The notes below the pieces were generated by a model that was not told where the DNA came from, did no database searches, and saw only the letters and a program-made list of their open reading frames with translations. Position numbers and translations under genes: made by a program. From Prevotellaceae bacterium (GTDB lineage Bacteria > Bacteroidota > Bacteroidia > Bacteroidales > UBA932): a stretch of 8,325 nucleotides of DNA. The stretch is from contig JAISDR010000101.1 of the NCBI GenBank assembly GCA_031264645.1, forward strand, positions 1-8,325, read 5' to 3'. Positions 1 through 7,873 of the stretch are shown here, one piece after another. Each line of letters begins with the position of its first letter. Within the stretch, counting starts at the first letter, position 1.

Positions 1-2577
1 GCTCAATGTGAACCGATGCAATTGGTTGCGACTTATTGTCCCAGTTCGGATACTGCCGTTTTATATGCGCCCGAAGGTTTTGCCTCGTATAAATGGCAGA
101 GCGGTGCAACAACCAGAACCGATACTGTGATATACCCTGCGGAAGATCAGGTTTTTTCATGCGAATTGACTTCTGTAACAGGATGTGTTGCAAATTTAAG
201 CGCAATTATGAAAATAACAATTACCAACCTGGACTTTAAGAATGATTCATGTACAAATACAGTATCATTCTCGAATTTAAGTACCGTAAATATCGGAAGT
301 TTAAGCTATGTATGGGATTTTGGCGATGGAACGACTTCTACGGACGTTGATCCTGTTCATGTTTACCCAAGTGCAGGAGAATATGAGGTTACACTTACAT
401 CAACCTCCGATCTTGTCGGCTGTGTAACCTCTATTACAAAAAAAATAAATGTAATACTGGATCTGAATATTCAGAATATGTCTGTCTGTGAAGGATCAGC
501 AACTATACTGACAGCTTCAAGTACAGTCGCTGATGCTGTTTTTTCATGGTACAGGGATTCAGGATATACCGATTTAATCCAGCAAAGCAATTCATTACAG
601 ACAGACAAACTGTTTGCGGATACGGATTTTTATATTGAAGTATCAAAAGACGAATGTAAAATGCGGGATACCGTTCACATTATGGTCTTACCCCTTCCCG
701 ACTTGCATGTAAATGATACTGTCGTGTGTTACAATGAAACAGTTTATCCAAAGGCTTTGAGTTCTGACGCTATATTGTTCCGATGGTATAAAAATCCGGA
801 TTATACCGATCTCATAACACAGGAGGCTTCGTTTACAGCATCCGGATTGAAATCGGATACAGTTTTTTATATTGAGGTACTTGGCCTGAATGGATGCATT
901 TCGAGAGATTCTGTTCAGGTAACAGTACATCCTTTGCCGGACTTGACAGTCGCCGATACGGCAGTTTGTTACAATGAATCGATTGTTGCAGCAGCTTCGG
1001 CAGATGGAGCTGTAATAACATGGTACAGCGATGCTGCTTATCTGAATCCCATAGTCAGCGCGGCGTCGTTTCAGACAGGCAGTTTATGGACGGATACAAC
1101 ATTTTACGTAAAGGCGGTATCTGTTTATTCCTGTATTTCGACAGGAACGGAACATGTTGAAATATATCCGCTTCCCAATGTAACACTGGACGAAATCACT
1201 GTCTGCCATGATTCCACGGCCTTCATATCCGTTTCGAGTACGGATGCAGTCTCGTTAATATGGTACAGGGATGCAAATCATACGGATACCATAATCAAGG
1301 CATTTTCGTTTGAAACAGGCAAATTAAAGTCCGATACTGTTTTCTATCTCGAAGCTTTATCCATAAATGATTGCAGTTCACTGTTCAGCCTTAATGTGAC
1401 TGTACTTCCGCTTCCCGACTTGAATGTGAAAGATACGGCTGTATGTTATGGCGAAACAGTATCAGTTACAGCTTTAAGTTCCGATGCGGCGTCAATCGGA
1501 TGGTACAGAAATCCGGATTATACCGGACTTATAGTACAGGCGGCTTCATTTACGACGCCCGGCTTGAAATCGGATACTGTCTTTTATGCAGAAGCAATCT
1601 CGATAAACGGCTGCATTTCGAGGGATACTTTACGTATAACTGTGAATCCTTTGCCGGATTTGGCAGTCATGGATACAGTTATATGCGCCTATAATGCGAC
1701 TGTGTTCACTGCGTACAGTAAAGACGCCGCTACGATAAGCTGGTATGACGATATGGCTTATTCCAATAATATAATTCAAGCCTCGTCATACGAAACGGTG
1801 TTGACAGCCGATACTGTTTTTTATATCGAAGCCCTGTCAAGCGAAGGATGCAGTACAAGGGATGCAATGAGTATCTCGGTGATTCAAAATCCTTCAGTTG
1901 CTGCAATGGAAGACCAGTATTTATGTTATGGAGAAGAAATTACCCTCAGATTATTTGAATCCGACGGTACAGTGAGCTGGAATGTCGATCCGCTAACAGT
2001 CAGACCTTTGGTTTCGCAGGAATATGTTGTCGTTGCAAGCCGTCCGCCCTGTCCCGATGTTTCCGATACGGTAAGAGTAACAGTTGGCGATTCCCTGTAT
2101 ATCTTTCCGTCGGAATTGCCTGATTATAGCTCGCACGCGGATTATAACCAGCAAATAAATTCAAATGCACAATCGCCTGTATATACAATAATTTCGGGAA
2201 GTTTACCGTTTGGATTGAATCTGTATAATTCGGGAAATTTGTCGGGAACGCCGGATGGCGACGATCAGGTTTCTGTTTTCACAGTGCAGGTTGAAGACAG
2301 TGCAGCATGTACTGCCATACGGGAATATGTTCTTGAAAAAGAATTTTTTATGCCGAAACTGTTTACCCCGAATGGCGATGGAATAAACGATGTATTTATG
2401 AGAGGACATGAGATTGTTATTTTTGACCGTTTAGGAGTAGAAATTTTCAGAGGAGAAGACGGCTGGGATGGAACATACAAAAATAAACCCGCTCCGCATG
2501 ATATATATTTCTATATCCTGACTCGCAGGTTGGAAAATGGACAAAAGAAAATGTATTCCGGATATATAGGGATATAA
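1..2577 (+). CDS. Secreted multi-domain Ig/PKD surface protein with T9SS type B C-terminal domain (5' partial)
   Basis: The frame is open to the window edge, with five in-frame codons before the first ATG at 16, and no signal peptide is seen, so the true start lies upstream. Counting Met at 16 as residue 1: a partial Ig-like or PKD-like region at 1-70; a PKD domain at about 72-146 with the motif YVWDFGDGTT; six Ig-like modules of about 80 residues at 147-625; a shorter seventh at 626-690; a putative Ig domain of He_PIG type at about 705-772 (LPFGLNL, LSGTPDG); and a C-terminal domain at 777-853 opening with KLFTPNGDGINDVF. That last domain is the gliding-motility-associated (CHU_C, type B) signal that directs export across the outer membrane by the type IX system. 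The gene ends in tandem stops, TAA then TGA. The role is inferred to be adhesion or a cell-surface structure; no enzymatic domain is visible. GC content looks lower than in the genes to its right. Confidence 0.93.
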   Translation, partial: AQCEPMQLVATYCPSSDTAVLYAPEGFASYKWQSGATTRTDTVIYPAEDQVFSCELTSVTGCVANLSAIMKITITNLDFKNDSCTNTVSFSNLSTVNIGSLSYVWDFGDGTTSTDVDPVHVYPSAGEYEVTLTSTSDLVGCVTSITKKINVILDLNIQNMSVCEGSATILTASSTVADAVFSWYRDSGYTDLIQQSNSLQTDKLFADTDFYIEVSKDECKMRDTVHIMVLPLPDLHVNDTVVCYNETVYPKALSSDAILFRWYKNPDYTDLITQEASFTASGLKSDTVFYIEVLGLNGCISRDSVQVTVHPLPDLTVADTAVCYNESIVAAASADGAVITWYSDAAYLNPIVSAASFQTGSLWTDTTFYVKAVSVYSCISTGTEHVEIYPLPNVTLDEITVCHDSTAFISVSSTDAVSLIWYRDANHTDTIIKAFSFETGKLKSDTVFYLEALSINDCSSLFSLNVTVLPLPDLNVKDTAVCYGETVSVTALSSDAASIGWYRNPDYTGLIVQAASFTTPGLKSDTVFYAEAISINGCISRDTLRITVNPLPDLAVMDTVICAYNATVFTAYSKDAATISWYDDMAYSNNIIQASSYETVLTADTVFYIEALSSEGCSTRDAMSISVIQNPSVAAMEDQYLCYGEEITLRLFESDGTVSWNVDPLTVRPLVSQEYVVVASRPPCPDVSDTVRVTVGDSLYIFPSELPDYSSHADYNQQINSNAQSPVYTIISGSLPFGLNLYNSGNLSGTPDGDDQVSVFTVQVEDSAACTAIREYVLEKEFFMPKLFTPNGDGINDVFMRGHEIVIFDRLGVEIFRGEDGWDGTYKNKPAPHDIYFYILTRRLENGQKKMYSGYIGI
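454..1890 (+). repeat. Six tandem ~240-bp units encoding Ig-like modules
   Basis: The modules fall at about 454-690, 691-930, 931-1167, 1168-1407, 1408-1647 and 1648-1890, with a period of 79 to 81 codons. Each carries the same skeleton: a first cysteine in VCY or a variant, a Trp-Tyr pair (as in WYKNPDYTDLI), an SDTVFY-type motif, a second cysteine (as in NGCISRD), and in most cases a PLPDL or PLPN linker. Two cysteines per module suggest one disulphide each after export. Modules 2 and 5 are the closest pair, sharing runs such as NPDYT, GLKSDTVFY and NGCISRD, with visible similarity at the DNA level too. This looks like the Ig-like family associated with CHU_C domains. A shortened seventh module (1891-2085) keeps both cysteines but has no Trp-Tyr pair. 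Confidence 0.9.
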
Positions 2578-2608
2578 TGACTTTTGTCTGATTTTCGATA
2601 TTTTCCGA

Positions 2609-3634
2609 CTAATTCTTAATCCGGTGTTTCATATTTTCGGACACGAACTCTTTTATTTCCTCCTTATCGGCATAGAGCAAAAACACTTCGATATCCGGGC
2701 GCTGTTTGAGGAAGGTCTTTGTTTTTTCCAGACCCATCACCATGAAAGCTGTCGCCAGGGCGTCTGCGGTCATGCAGTCGGAGGCGACTACCGTAACGCT
2801 CAGCACGTTTTGTTTAGCCGAGTATCCTGTTTCGGGGTCTATCGTATGCGAGTATTTTTTCCCGTCCTCGATATAGTAGCGTCTGTAGTCGCCGGAAGTT
2901 GCGAGCGCCTTGTCCGTAATATTCACAACAGCCTGCAGTGACTGACCCGGAATCAGGTTTCCGTCGAAAGGCTTGTCGATACCAATCCGCCACTCTTTTC
3001 CCAGGCGGTTTTTGCCCCTGATAACCGTTTCACCGCCGACTTCCACCAGATAATCGACTATTCCCTGCCGCTCGATAAATCCGGCGACAACATCGGAGCA
3101 GTAGCCCTTTGCTATGGCATTGGTATTTATCCTGACATTCGGATTGAGCTTAATCACCTTCCGTCCCTCGACGCGGATTTTATCCATGCCGGTGTACTGC
3201 TTCAAACTGTCTATCATCCGGGGTGTTACCCTGACCCTTTCCTTTTCGCCCCAGCCCCATACTTCGAAAAGGGGAGCCGCCGAAATATCGAATGCGCCGC
3301 CGGTCTGTTCCGTTACCTCCTCCGCGCACTTGAACATCCTGATAAAATAATCGTCCAGCACGACGTCCTCATTCCTGTTTACCTTCGAGATAATGGAATT
3401 TTTCCGGTACAGCGACAGCGAATTTTCGAACCTGTCGAAGATGTTCATGACAGAATCGTGCCAGTCGCGTTTTTTCGCGTCCCTGTAGATAATCTTGAAC
3501 GACGTTCCCAGGGCGAATCCTGTAATGGTAACATAATTGCCGTTCACAGTCATGTAATCGGGCTGATTCGCCGCCTGCCTGTTCCTGCACGAAACTGTTG
3601 TAACTATTAATAATAAACCGATTAAATACTTCAT
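2609..3634 (-). CDS. apbE: FAD:protein FMN transferase, ApbE family, lipoprotein
   Basis: ApbE transfers FMN from FAD onto a threonine of target proteins such as NqrB, NqrC or RnfG subunits, outside the cytoplasmic membrane, and needs magnesium. The 341-residue length is normal for the family. The start is an ATG followed by a short lipoprotein signal peptide, with the lipidated cysteine probably Cys16 (VTTVSC). The residues after it are RNRQ, not acidic, which argues against a Bacteroidota surface-export signal. Family motifs in order: ALGTSFK (41-47), SLYRKNSIISKVNR (74-87), TGGAFDIS (111-118), NAIAKGY (172-178), VEVGGE (197-202), ATSGDYRRYY (245-254), SHTIDPETGYSA (262-273) and SDCMTADALATA (285-296), the last supplying the metal-site Asp and Thr. 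It lies 7 bases after the truA stop and is the last gene of the block. No target flavoprotein gene is visible in the window. Its end faces the plus-strand surface protein across 31 bases. Confidence 0.95.
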   Translation of the reverse strand: MKYLIGLLLIVTTVSCRNRQAANQPDYMTVNGNYVTITGFALGTSFKIIYRDAKKRDWHDSVMNIFDRFENSLSLYRKNSIISKVNRNEDVVLDDYFIRMFKCAEEVTEQTGGAFDISAAPLFEVWGWGEKERVRVTPRMIDSLKQYTGMDKIRVEGRKVIKLNPNVRINTNAIAKGYCSDVVAGFIERQGIVDYLVEVGGETVIRGKNRLGKEWRIGIDKPFDGNLIPGQSLQAVVNITDKALATSGDYRRYYIEDGKKYSHTIDPETGYSAKQNVLSVTVVASDCMTADALATAFMVMGLEKTKTFLKQRPDIEVFLLYADKEEIKEFVSENMKHRIKN

Positions 3635-3641
3635 AACATTA

Positions 3642-4373
3642 TTATTCCAGATATTGATTTTCCCATAAAAAAAGACCCTGCGGCGGAACGGACATCCCGG
3701 CTTTACTCCTGTCCTTAGCCTCGATTATGCCGGGAAAGTCCGATATTTTTTTCCTGCCCGCATCCATCATTGTGCCGACCATAGCCCTGACCATGTTCCT
3801 TAAAAAGCGGTTTGCCGAAATTGTAAACATGTACCCGTCGTCGATTTGCGTCCATTCCGCCTGACAGACCTCGCAGAAATTGCTGCCTGCGTCCGTATGC
3901 AGCTTGCTGAAACTTGTATAATCCCTGTTTCCCGTCAGCGATGCGGCGGCTTCGTTCATCAGTTTCAAATCGAGGCTGTACGGGACAAATGTCGAATATT
4001 CATTCTTAAAAGGGTCTTTCACCGTGTGTATAAAATACCTGTAAGTGCGTTTCAGCACGTCGAAGCGCGAATGGAATCCCGGATACGTATCGCATATCCC
4101 GTTTACGGCAATGTCTTTGGAGAGGATTGTATTCAGTTTCAGTTTCAGATAATTAAAGTCCTCAATCCTGTTCGCGCAGTCGAAATGCGCTGTAAACTGC
4201 CGGGCATGCACTCCGGTATCCGTTCTTCCGCAGCCTGTCGTTTCGATATTTTCGCGAAGCACGGTACTCAGGGCTTTATTCAATTCTTCCTGCACAGTAA
4301 CAGCATTTTCCTGGATTTGCCATCCGTGATAGTCCGTACCCTTGAAAGAGATGTCTATCCTTATGCGCGTCAT
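3642..4373 (-). CDS. truA: tRNA pseudouridine(38-40) synthase TruA
   Basis: TruA isomerises uridines 38, 39 and 40 in the tRNA anticodon stem-loop to pseudouridine, in the cytoplasm. The 243-residue length fits the family. Visible motifs: DISFKGTDYHGWQIQ near the N terminus (7-21); the catalytic motif CGRTDTGVHA with the nucleophile Asp52; FHSRFD (100-105); KRTYRYFI (108-115) with the conserved Tyr111; NRFLRNMVRAMVGTM (188-202), close to the family form FLRNMVRRMVG; and RSKAGMSVPPQGLFL (222-236). All expected functional residues are present. The ATG at 4373 lies two bases after the stop of the Sel1 gene, so translational coupling is likely, and apbE follows 7 bases after its own stop. The recognition is firm; only its regulation within this block is inferred. 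Confidence 0.97.
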   Translation of the reverse strand: MTRIRIDISFKGTDYHGWQIQENAVTVQEELNKALSTVLRENIETTGCGRTDTGVHARQFTAHFDCANRIEDFNYLKLKLNTILSKDIAVNGICDTYPGFHSRFDVLKRTYRYFIHTVKDPFKNEYSTFVPYSLDLKLMNEAAASLTGNRDYTSFSKLHTDAGSNFCEVCQAEWTQIDDGYMFTISANRFLRNMVRAMVGTMMDAGRKKISDFPGIIEAKDRSKAGMSVPPQGLFLWENQYLE

Positions 4374-4375
4374 TT

Positions 4376-6880
4376 CTATCTGCGTTTCCTGCTGCGTTTT
4401 CCGATGATTTTCTGAGCGTCCTCGTTTCCGTTTTCCGCGGCTTTCTGATACCAGTACATTGCCTGCACATCGTCTTCTTCGACGCCCTGACCGGTGAGAT
4501 AGCAGTTCCCAAGCTCGAGCTGAGCTTCGGCATATTCATTGTCGGCAGCCTTGCGAAGCCATTCCACGCCCTTTTCCGTATCCATCGCGACGCCTTCGCC
4601 CTTCAGCAGCATCATGCCCAGTTCGTATTCGGCTCCCCTGCTTTCTTCGCCGGCAGCTTCCGACAGCCACCTGTATGCTTCCGCCAGATTTTTGACCGTT
4701 CCCCTTTCGTATTTATAGCACAGTCCCAAACGGAACTTTGCGGCAAGAACATCCCTGTCGGCAGCAATCAGGAAATACTTGAACGCTTCCGAATCGCTGC
4801 TTTCCACGCCTATTCCGTAGAGGTAGCACAGTCCGACGCCTTCGGTTATATAATCCCTGTCGGCGGCATACTTGTAGTAAGCAAAAGCTTCGCCGGAATC
4901 GGCAGTTTCGTCCCTGCCGTACAGGAAATGGTCGCCCAGAGTAGCCGCGGCATAGACCGAACCGTTGGCGTATGCCTTTTGCAGATATTCAAGACCCTTT
5001 TCCATATTTTCCTCAACCATGCCATAATAGTGGTACACGCCCATTTTATACTGAGCGTAGGGATGGTCTCTGTCGGCGGCATAAGCCATGTATTCCATTG
5101 CTTTCTGTCCGTCAAACTCAAGACCGCCGTACTCAAGTTCGTACGAGAGACCCATTTCGAGATTCGCATTCAGGTCGCCCTTTTCGGCTGCCTCTGCAAA
5201 ATACTTCAGCGCTGTTTCCGGATTCTCGGGACGCCCGACAGAGTATTTATACATCCGTCCCAGATTGTACATCGCGTCCAGATTTCCGCCTTCCGCCGCC
5301 TGCGTAAAGTGCTCGAAAGCCCTGTCCAGGTCGGTTTCACACGCAATGCCGTTCAGATAATAGTATCCCAGCCTGTTGTGGGCATAGATGTAATTGTCTC
5401 CCGCTGCAAGTTTCAGCAGTTCAAAAGCCCGACTGTCGTCCTGCTCCACGCCGGCGCCTTCCTCGTAGCACAGGGCAAGTTCGACTCTGGCATAGTTTGA
5501 ACCCTTCTCGACTGCCCTGCTGTAGTATTCGACAGCCTTTTCGTTGTCGGCTTCCACCGCAATTCCCGACCTGTAGTACTGTCCAAGCATCTCTATGGCA
5601 TACAGATGTCCGCGTTCCGCCCCGACGGTGTAATACTTGAAGGCGGTCGGGAAATCCCTTTCTTCCGAAAATTCGGCATTCTGATACCCGTAACCCAGAC
5701 GGTAGGCGGCGTATCCGTCTCCCTTTTCATTTGCCTCGTCCAGAAGTTCCTTTGCAAGAGGTATGTTTTTGTTTTCTTCGCCGGTCTCGAGCAGAAAGTA
5801 CGCTTTTTCGGACAGCGCGCGGACATTTTTGTTTTCAATAGCCATGTCAAGATATTTCAAGCCTTTTTCGACGTCCCGTTTCGATTCGTCTTCGTAAAGA
5901 TATACAAACGCAAGGTTAATCATGGAAGACGTCTTGCTGTACGAAACCGCTTTTTCGTACCATTCTATGGCTGTGTCCAAATTACGGTATTCCTGATTAT
6001 AAGTATAGAACTGACCGAGGAAATCGGCTGCATTGAGTATATCCCACTCGTAGGCGTCCTTTATCATGAGCAGAGCCTCGTCCTTATCGCCCTCAATTTC
6101 GCCGTTCAGGATAAGGGTCGCCTTTTTGTATTTACAGTAAGGAGGGTCGCCCGATTCGATGCCCCTGTCGTAAAACTCGACTGCTTTTGCAAGATTGTTG
6201 AGCCTGCTGTAATACAAATCGCCAAGAATGCCCCACAGCTGATTGACGGGTTCCGAGACGGAATTATGCTCCACGACTTTCCGGATGTATGCCTCGACCT
6301 CGTCGTCTGCAAGCGAATCGGATTCGGCAAGAAGCAGATAGCTGTCGGCTCTTGCGAAGTTCTTTTCTTTTGACTTCAGCATCAGTTCCATTCCCTTCTC
6401 CCTGTCGACTTTCACATAATCCGCTCCACAGTACAGGTGATAGCCATACAGAGCCAGGGCAAGAGGATTGTCTAAATTGACGCCTTTCAGCATGTATTCT
6501 TCCGCTTTTGCGCAATCGCTATACGGGAAACGTGCATTGTCGTAAATGCTGCTCAGTTCCACCCATGCTTCGGCAATTCCGGCTTCGGCGAGCTTTTTGT
6601 TGAAGTCCACAAGCTGCGCAAACCAGTCGGCATAATCCTGACCGTCGAGATTTATTCCCGCATGGAGTTCTCTTCCCTGCAGGAACATTTTATGCCTCAG
6701 CTTCAGTATGTTTTCATCCATTTTGCCTGCGTCCGCGGCGGCTTCGCATACAGCCATCGCTTCGAACCATTTATCGGGTGCGTTTAAATCGCCGAGCAGT
6801 TTAATTGATTCTCCGGAGAGTGATTCAGGGTTTTGTTTTTTCTCAGTTAACAGCTTCAAATATTTATCTTTAAATTCCAT
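4376..6880 (-). CDS. Large Sel1/TPR-like repeat protein (834 residues)
   Basis: This protein is almost entirely helical repeats. From about residue 389 to the end I count twelve full Sel1-like repeats of 34-37 residues plus a partial thirteenth, with the pattern YA..LG..Y..G.GV..D...A..Y..KAAE.G; the clearest is at 784-819 (LELGNCYLTGQGVEEDD, then YQKAAENG). Residues of about 101-388 hold roughly eight more divergent repeats, with YEKA- and YDRGIESGD-type helices. The first hundred residues are helical without an obvious repeat. There is no signal peptide or membrane segment, so it is probably cytoplasmic. It ends in a basic tail, GKRSRKRR. Sel1 repeats form superhelical scaffolds that bind other proteins; the partner is not known here. 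The ATG at 6880 follows A/T-rich sequence with no Shine-Dalgarno site, 26 bases after the Crp/Fnr gene. I do not recognise a named gene. Confidence 0.9.
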   Translation of the reverse strand: MEFKDKYLKLLTEKKQNPESLSGESIKLLGDLNAPDKWFEAMAVCEAAADAGKMDENILKLRHKMFLQGRELHAGINLDGQDYADWFAQLVDFNKKLAEAGIAEAWVELSSIYDNARFPYSDCAKAEEYMLKGVNLDNPLALALYGYHLYCGADYVKVDREKGMELMLKSKEKNFARADSYLLLAESDSLADDEVEAYIRKVVEHNSVSEPVNQLWGILGDLYYSRLNNLAKAVEFYDRGIESGDPPYCKYKKATLILNGEIEGDKDEALLMIKDAYEWDILNAADFLGQFYTYNQEYRNLDTAIEWYEKAVSYSKTSSMINLAFVYLYEDESKRDVEKGLKYLDMAIENKNVRALSEKAYFLLETGEENKNIPLAKELLDEANEKGDGYAAYRLGYGYQNAEFSEERDFPTAFKYYTVGAERGHLYAIEMLGQYYRSGIAVEADNEKAVEYYSRAVEKGSNYARVELALCYEEGAGVEQDDSRAFELLKLAAGDNYIYAHNRLGYYYLNGIACETDLDRAFEHFTQAAEGGNLDAMYNLGRMYKYSVGRPENPETALKYFAEAAEKGDLNANLEMGLSYELEYGGLEFDGQKAMEYMAYAADRDHPYAQYKMGVYHYYGMVEENMEKGLEYLQKAYANGSVYAAATLGDHFLYGRDETADSGEAFAYYKYAADRDYITEGVGLCYLYGIGVESSDSEAFKYFLIAADRDVLAAKFRLGLCYKYERGTVKNLAEAYRWLSEAAGEESRGAEYELGMMLLKGEGVAMDTEKGVEWLRKAADNEYAEAQLELGNCYLTGQGVEEDDVQAMYWYQKAAENGNEDAQKIIGKRSRKRR

Positions 6881-6906
6881 ATATATATTGTTTTTAAATT
6901 CTGTTT

Positions 6907-7611
6907 TTATCCTATCTGGCTGATTTGTTCAAGGGTACTTTTGTCAAGCAGCTTGATTTTCCGTCCGTCAAGTTCCACTAAATTTTCGAGACTGAACGCC
7001 GACAGGGTTCTTATTGCGTTGGATGTTGTCATGTTCGACAGGTTGGCAAGGTCTTCCCTCGACAGTTTGACTTTCAGCGTCTGGAAATCGTCTTCCATGC
7101 CGTATGTATTTTCGAGGAAGAGCAGCGCTTCGGCAAGCCTGCCCCTGATGTGTTTCTGCGTCAGGGTGATTGTTTTTGCATGGACAAACCCCAGCTCTCT
7201 TGCAAGCATCTTCATTATGTCAAACACAAGGTTGTGGTTTTTCTTCATGATTCCGAAAATTGCTTCCTTTTCTATCCTGCAAATAACGGAATCCTGAATG
7301 GTCTGCGCCGAGACGTTGTAGTTTTCTTCCCCGAACAGCGCCCTGTAGCCCAGCAGTTCCACGGAATTGACCATGCGCGCTATCCAGTCCCGCCCGGCAA
7401 TTCCTTCCTTGTACACCTTCACCTGTCCCGACACAAGACATACCAGATGATTCGGCGTCTCCCCTTCCCTGAAGACCATTCTGTCTTTCGGATAAAACAG
7501 GCAGGACGAATGCATCGCAACCAGCTCCCTGTCCTTGGGAGTAAGATGCTTGAGTATCGTATAAACTGTTTCAAGGCTTTTTTCAATGTCAATTTCCCGA
7601 TTTGTTTTCAT
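6907..7611 (-). CDS. Crp/Fnr-family transcriptional regulator
   Basis: A 234-residue regulator with the usual two domains. The N-terminal cyclic-nucleotide-binding-type fold spans about 25-125 (FREGETPNHLVCLVSGQVKV, then LLGYRALFGEENYNVSA). A long dimerisation helix at about 125-158 follows (IMKMLARELGFVHAKTITL), then a C-terminal winged helix-turn-helix at about 180-225 (LSREDLANLSNMTTSNAIRT). The Arg-Ser pair that binds cAMP phosphate in E. coli CRP is not seen; the equivalent stretch reads NVSA. The cysteine cluster of FNR is also missing. So neither cAMP nor an iron-sulphur cluster is a safe guess for its signal. ATG at 7611 is chosen over an in-frame TTG at 7698, because the longer form would overlap the preceding gene by 50 bases and add a basic stretch unlike the family. 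It probably regulates this block or other loci; targets are unknown. Confidence 0.93.
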   Translation of the reverse strand: MKTNREIDIEKSLETVYTILKHLTPKDRELVAMHSSCLFYPKDRMVFREGETPNHLVCLVSGQVKVYKEGIAGRDWIARMVNSVELLGYRALFGEENYNVSAQTIQDSVICRIEKEAIFGIMKKNHNLVFDIMKMLARELGFVHAKTITLTQKHIRGRLAEALLFLENTYGMEDDFQTLKVKLSREDLANLSNMTTSNAIRTLSAFSLENLVELDGRKIKLLDKSTLEQISQIG

Positions 7612-7648
7612 CTGCAATTTATTTTTCTCAATAGATTCTTTAATTATT

Positions 7649-7840
7649 TCAGAAAAGACGGGGATAATCCTCTTCCGCCTTTTGTAATATCGTCGCAATT
7701 ATTGCCTCCCTGAAAAACTTCGACTTGTTCTTAATCTTGTATTTGGAGACGAATTGCCCGATAACTCTAAATTCCTTCTCGTTGAAGGATACCGTGTGTT
7801 TATGCAGCCTCCGGGGCTTTTGTTCCAAGTTCTTTTTCAT
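7649..7840 (-). CDS. Small ribbon-helix-helix-like conserved protein (63 residues)
   Basis: A basic 63-residue protein. A possible beta strand (KHTVSF, 14-19) is followed by one helix (about 20-34, NEKEFRVIGQFVSKY) and a second (about 38-57, KSKFFREAIIATILQKAEED). That order is typical of ribbon-helix-helix (MetJ/Arc type) DNA-binding proteins, where KSKFFREAI matches the usual SEFIREAI-like start of the second helix. The start is taken as ATG at 7840. An in-frame TTG at 7876 would add 12 residues but lies inside the promoter -7 box at 7881-7874. The next gene, the Crp/Fnr regulator, starts 37 bases after its TGA stop. DNA binding is inferred from shape only; an antitoxin role is possible, but no toxin gene is adjacent. 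Confidence 0.75.
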   Translation of the reverse strand: MKKNLEQKPRRLHKHTVSFNEKEFRVIGQFVSKYKIKNKSKFFREAIIATILQKAEEDYPRLF

Positions 7841-7873
7841 CACAAACTCATTCTTCGCAGTCAATAATTTTTG

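Noticed and set aside
454..1890. Possible frameshift or pseudogene within the repeated modules
   Set aside because: All six modules stay in one frame with conserved cysteines and Trp-Tyr pairs, and the frame continues into an intact C-terminal sorting domain.
2578..2608. Possible bidirectional terminator in the convergent gap
   Set aside because: Only a six-pair stem with a mismatch and a 13-base loop can be drawn between GTCTGA and CCGAC, and no strong T-run follows it.
3846..4415. A 189-codon plus-strand open frame opposite truA
   Set aside because: It is an antisense shadow of truA, whose catalytic and structural motifs are all present on the other strand.
4928..5500. A 190-codon plus-strand open frame opposite the Sel1 repeats
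   Set aside because: No protein features are seen, and the repeated periodicity comes from the Sel1 gene on the other strand.
5606..6373. A 255-codon open frame on the plus strand inside the Sel1-like gene
   Set aside because: It lies antisense to a well-supported repeat protein, has no recognisable domain, and such frames are common opposite codon-biased genes.
7612..7698. N-terminal extension of the Crp/Fnr gene from a TTG at 7698
   Set aside because: It would overlap the 3' end of the small upstream gene by 50 bases and add a basic stretch; ATG 7611 gives the usual family length.
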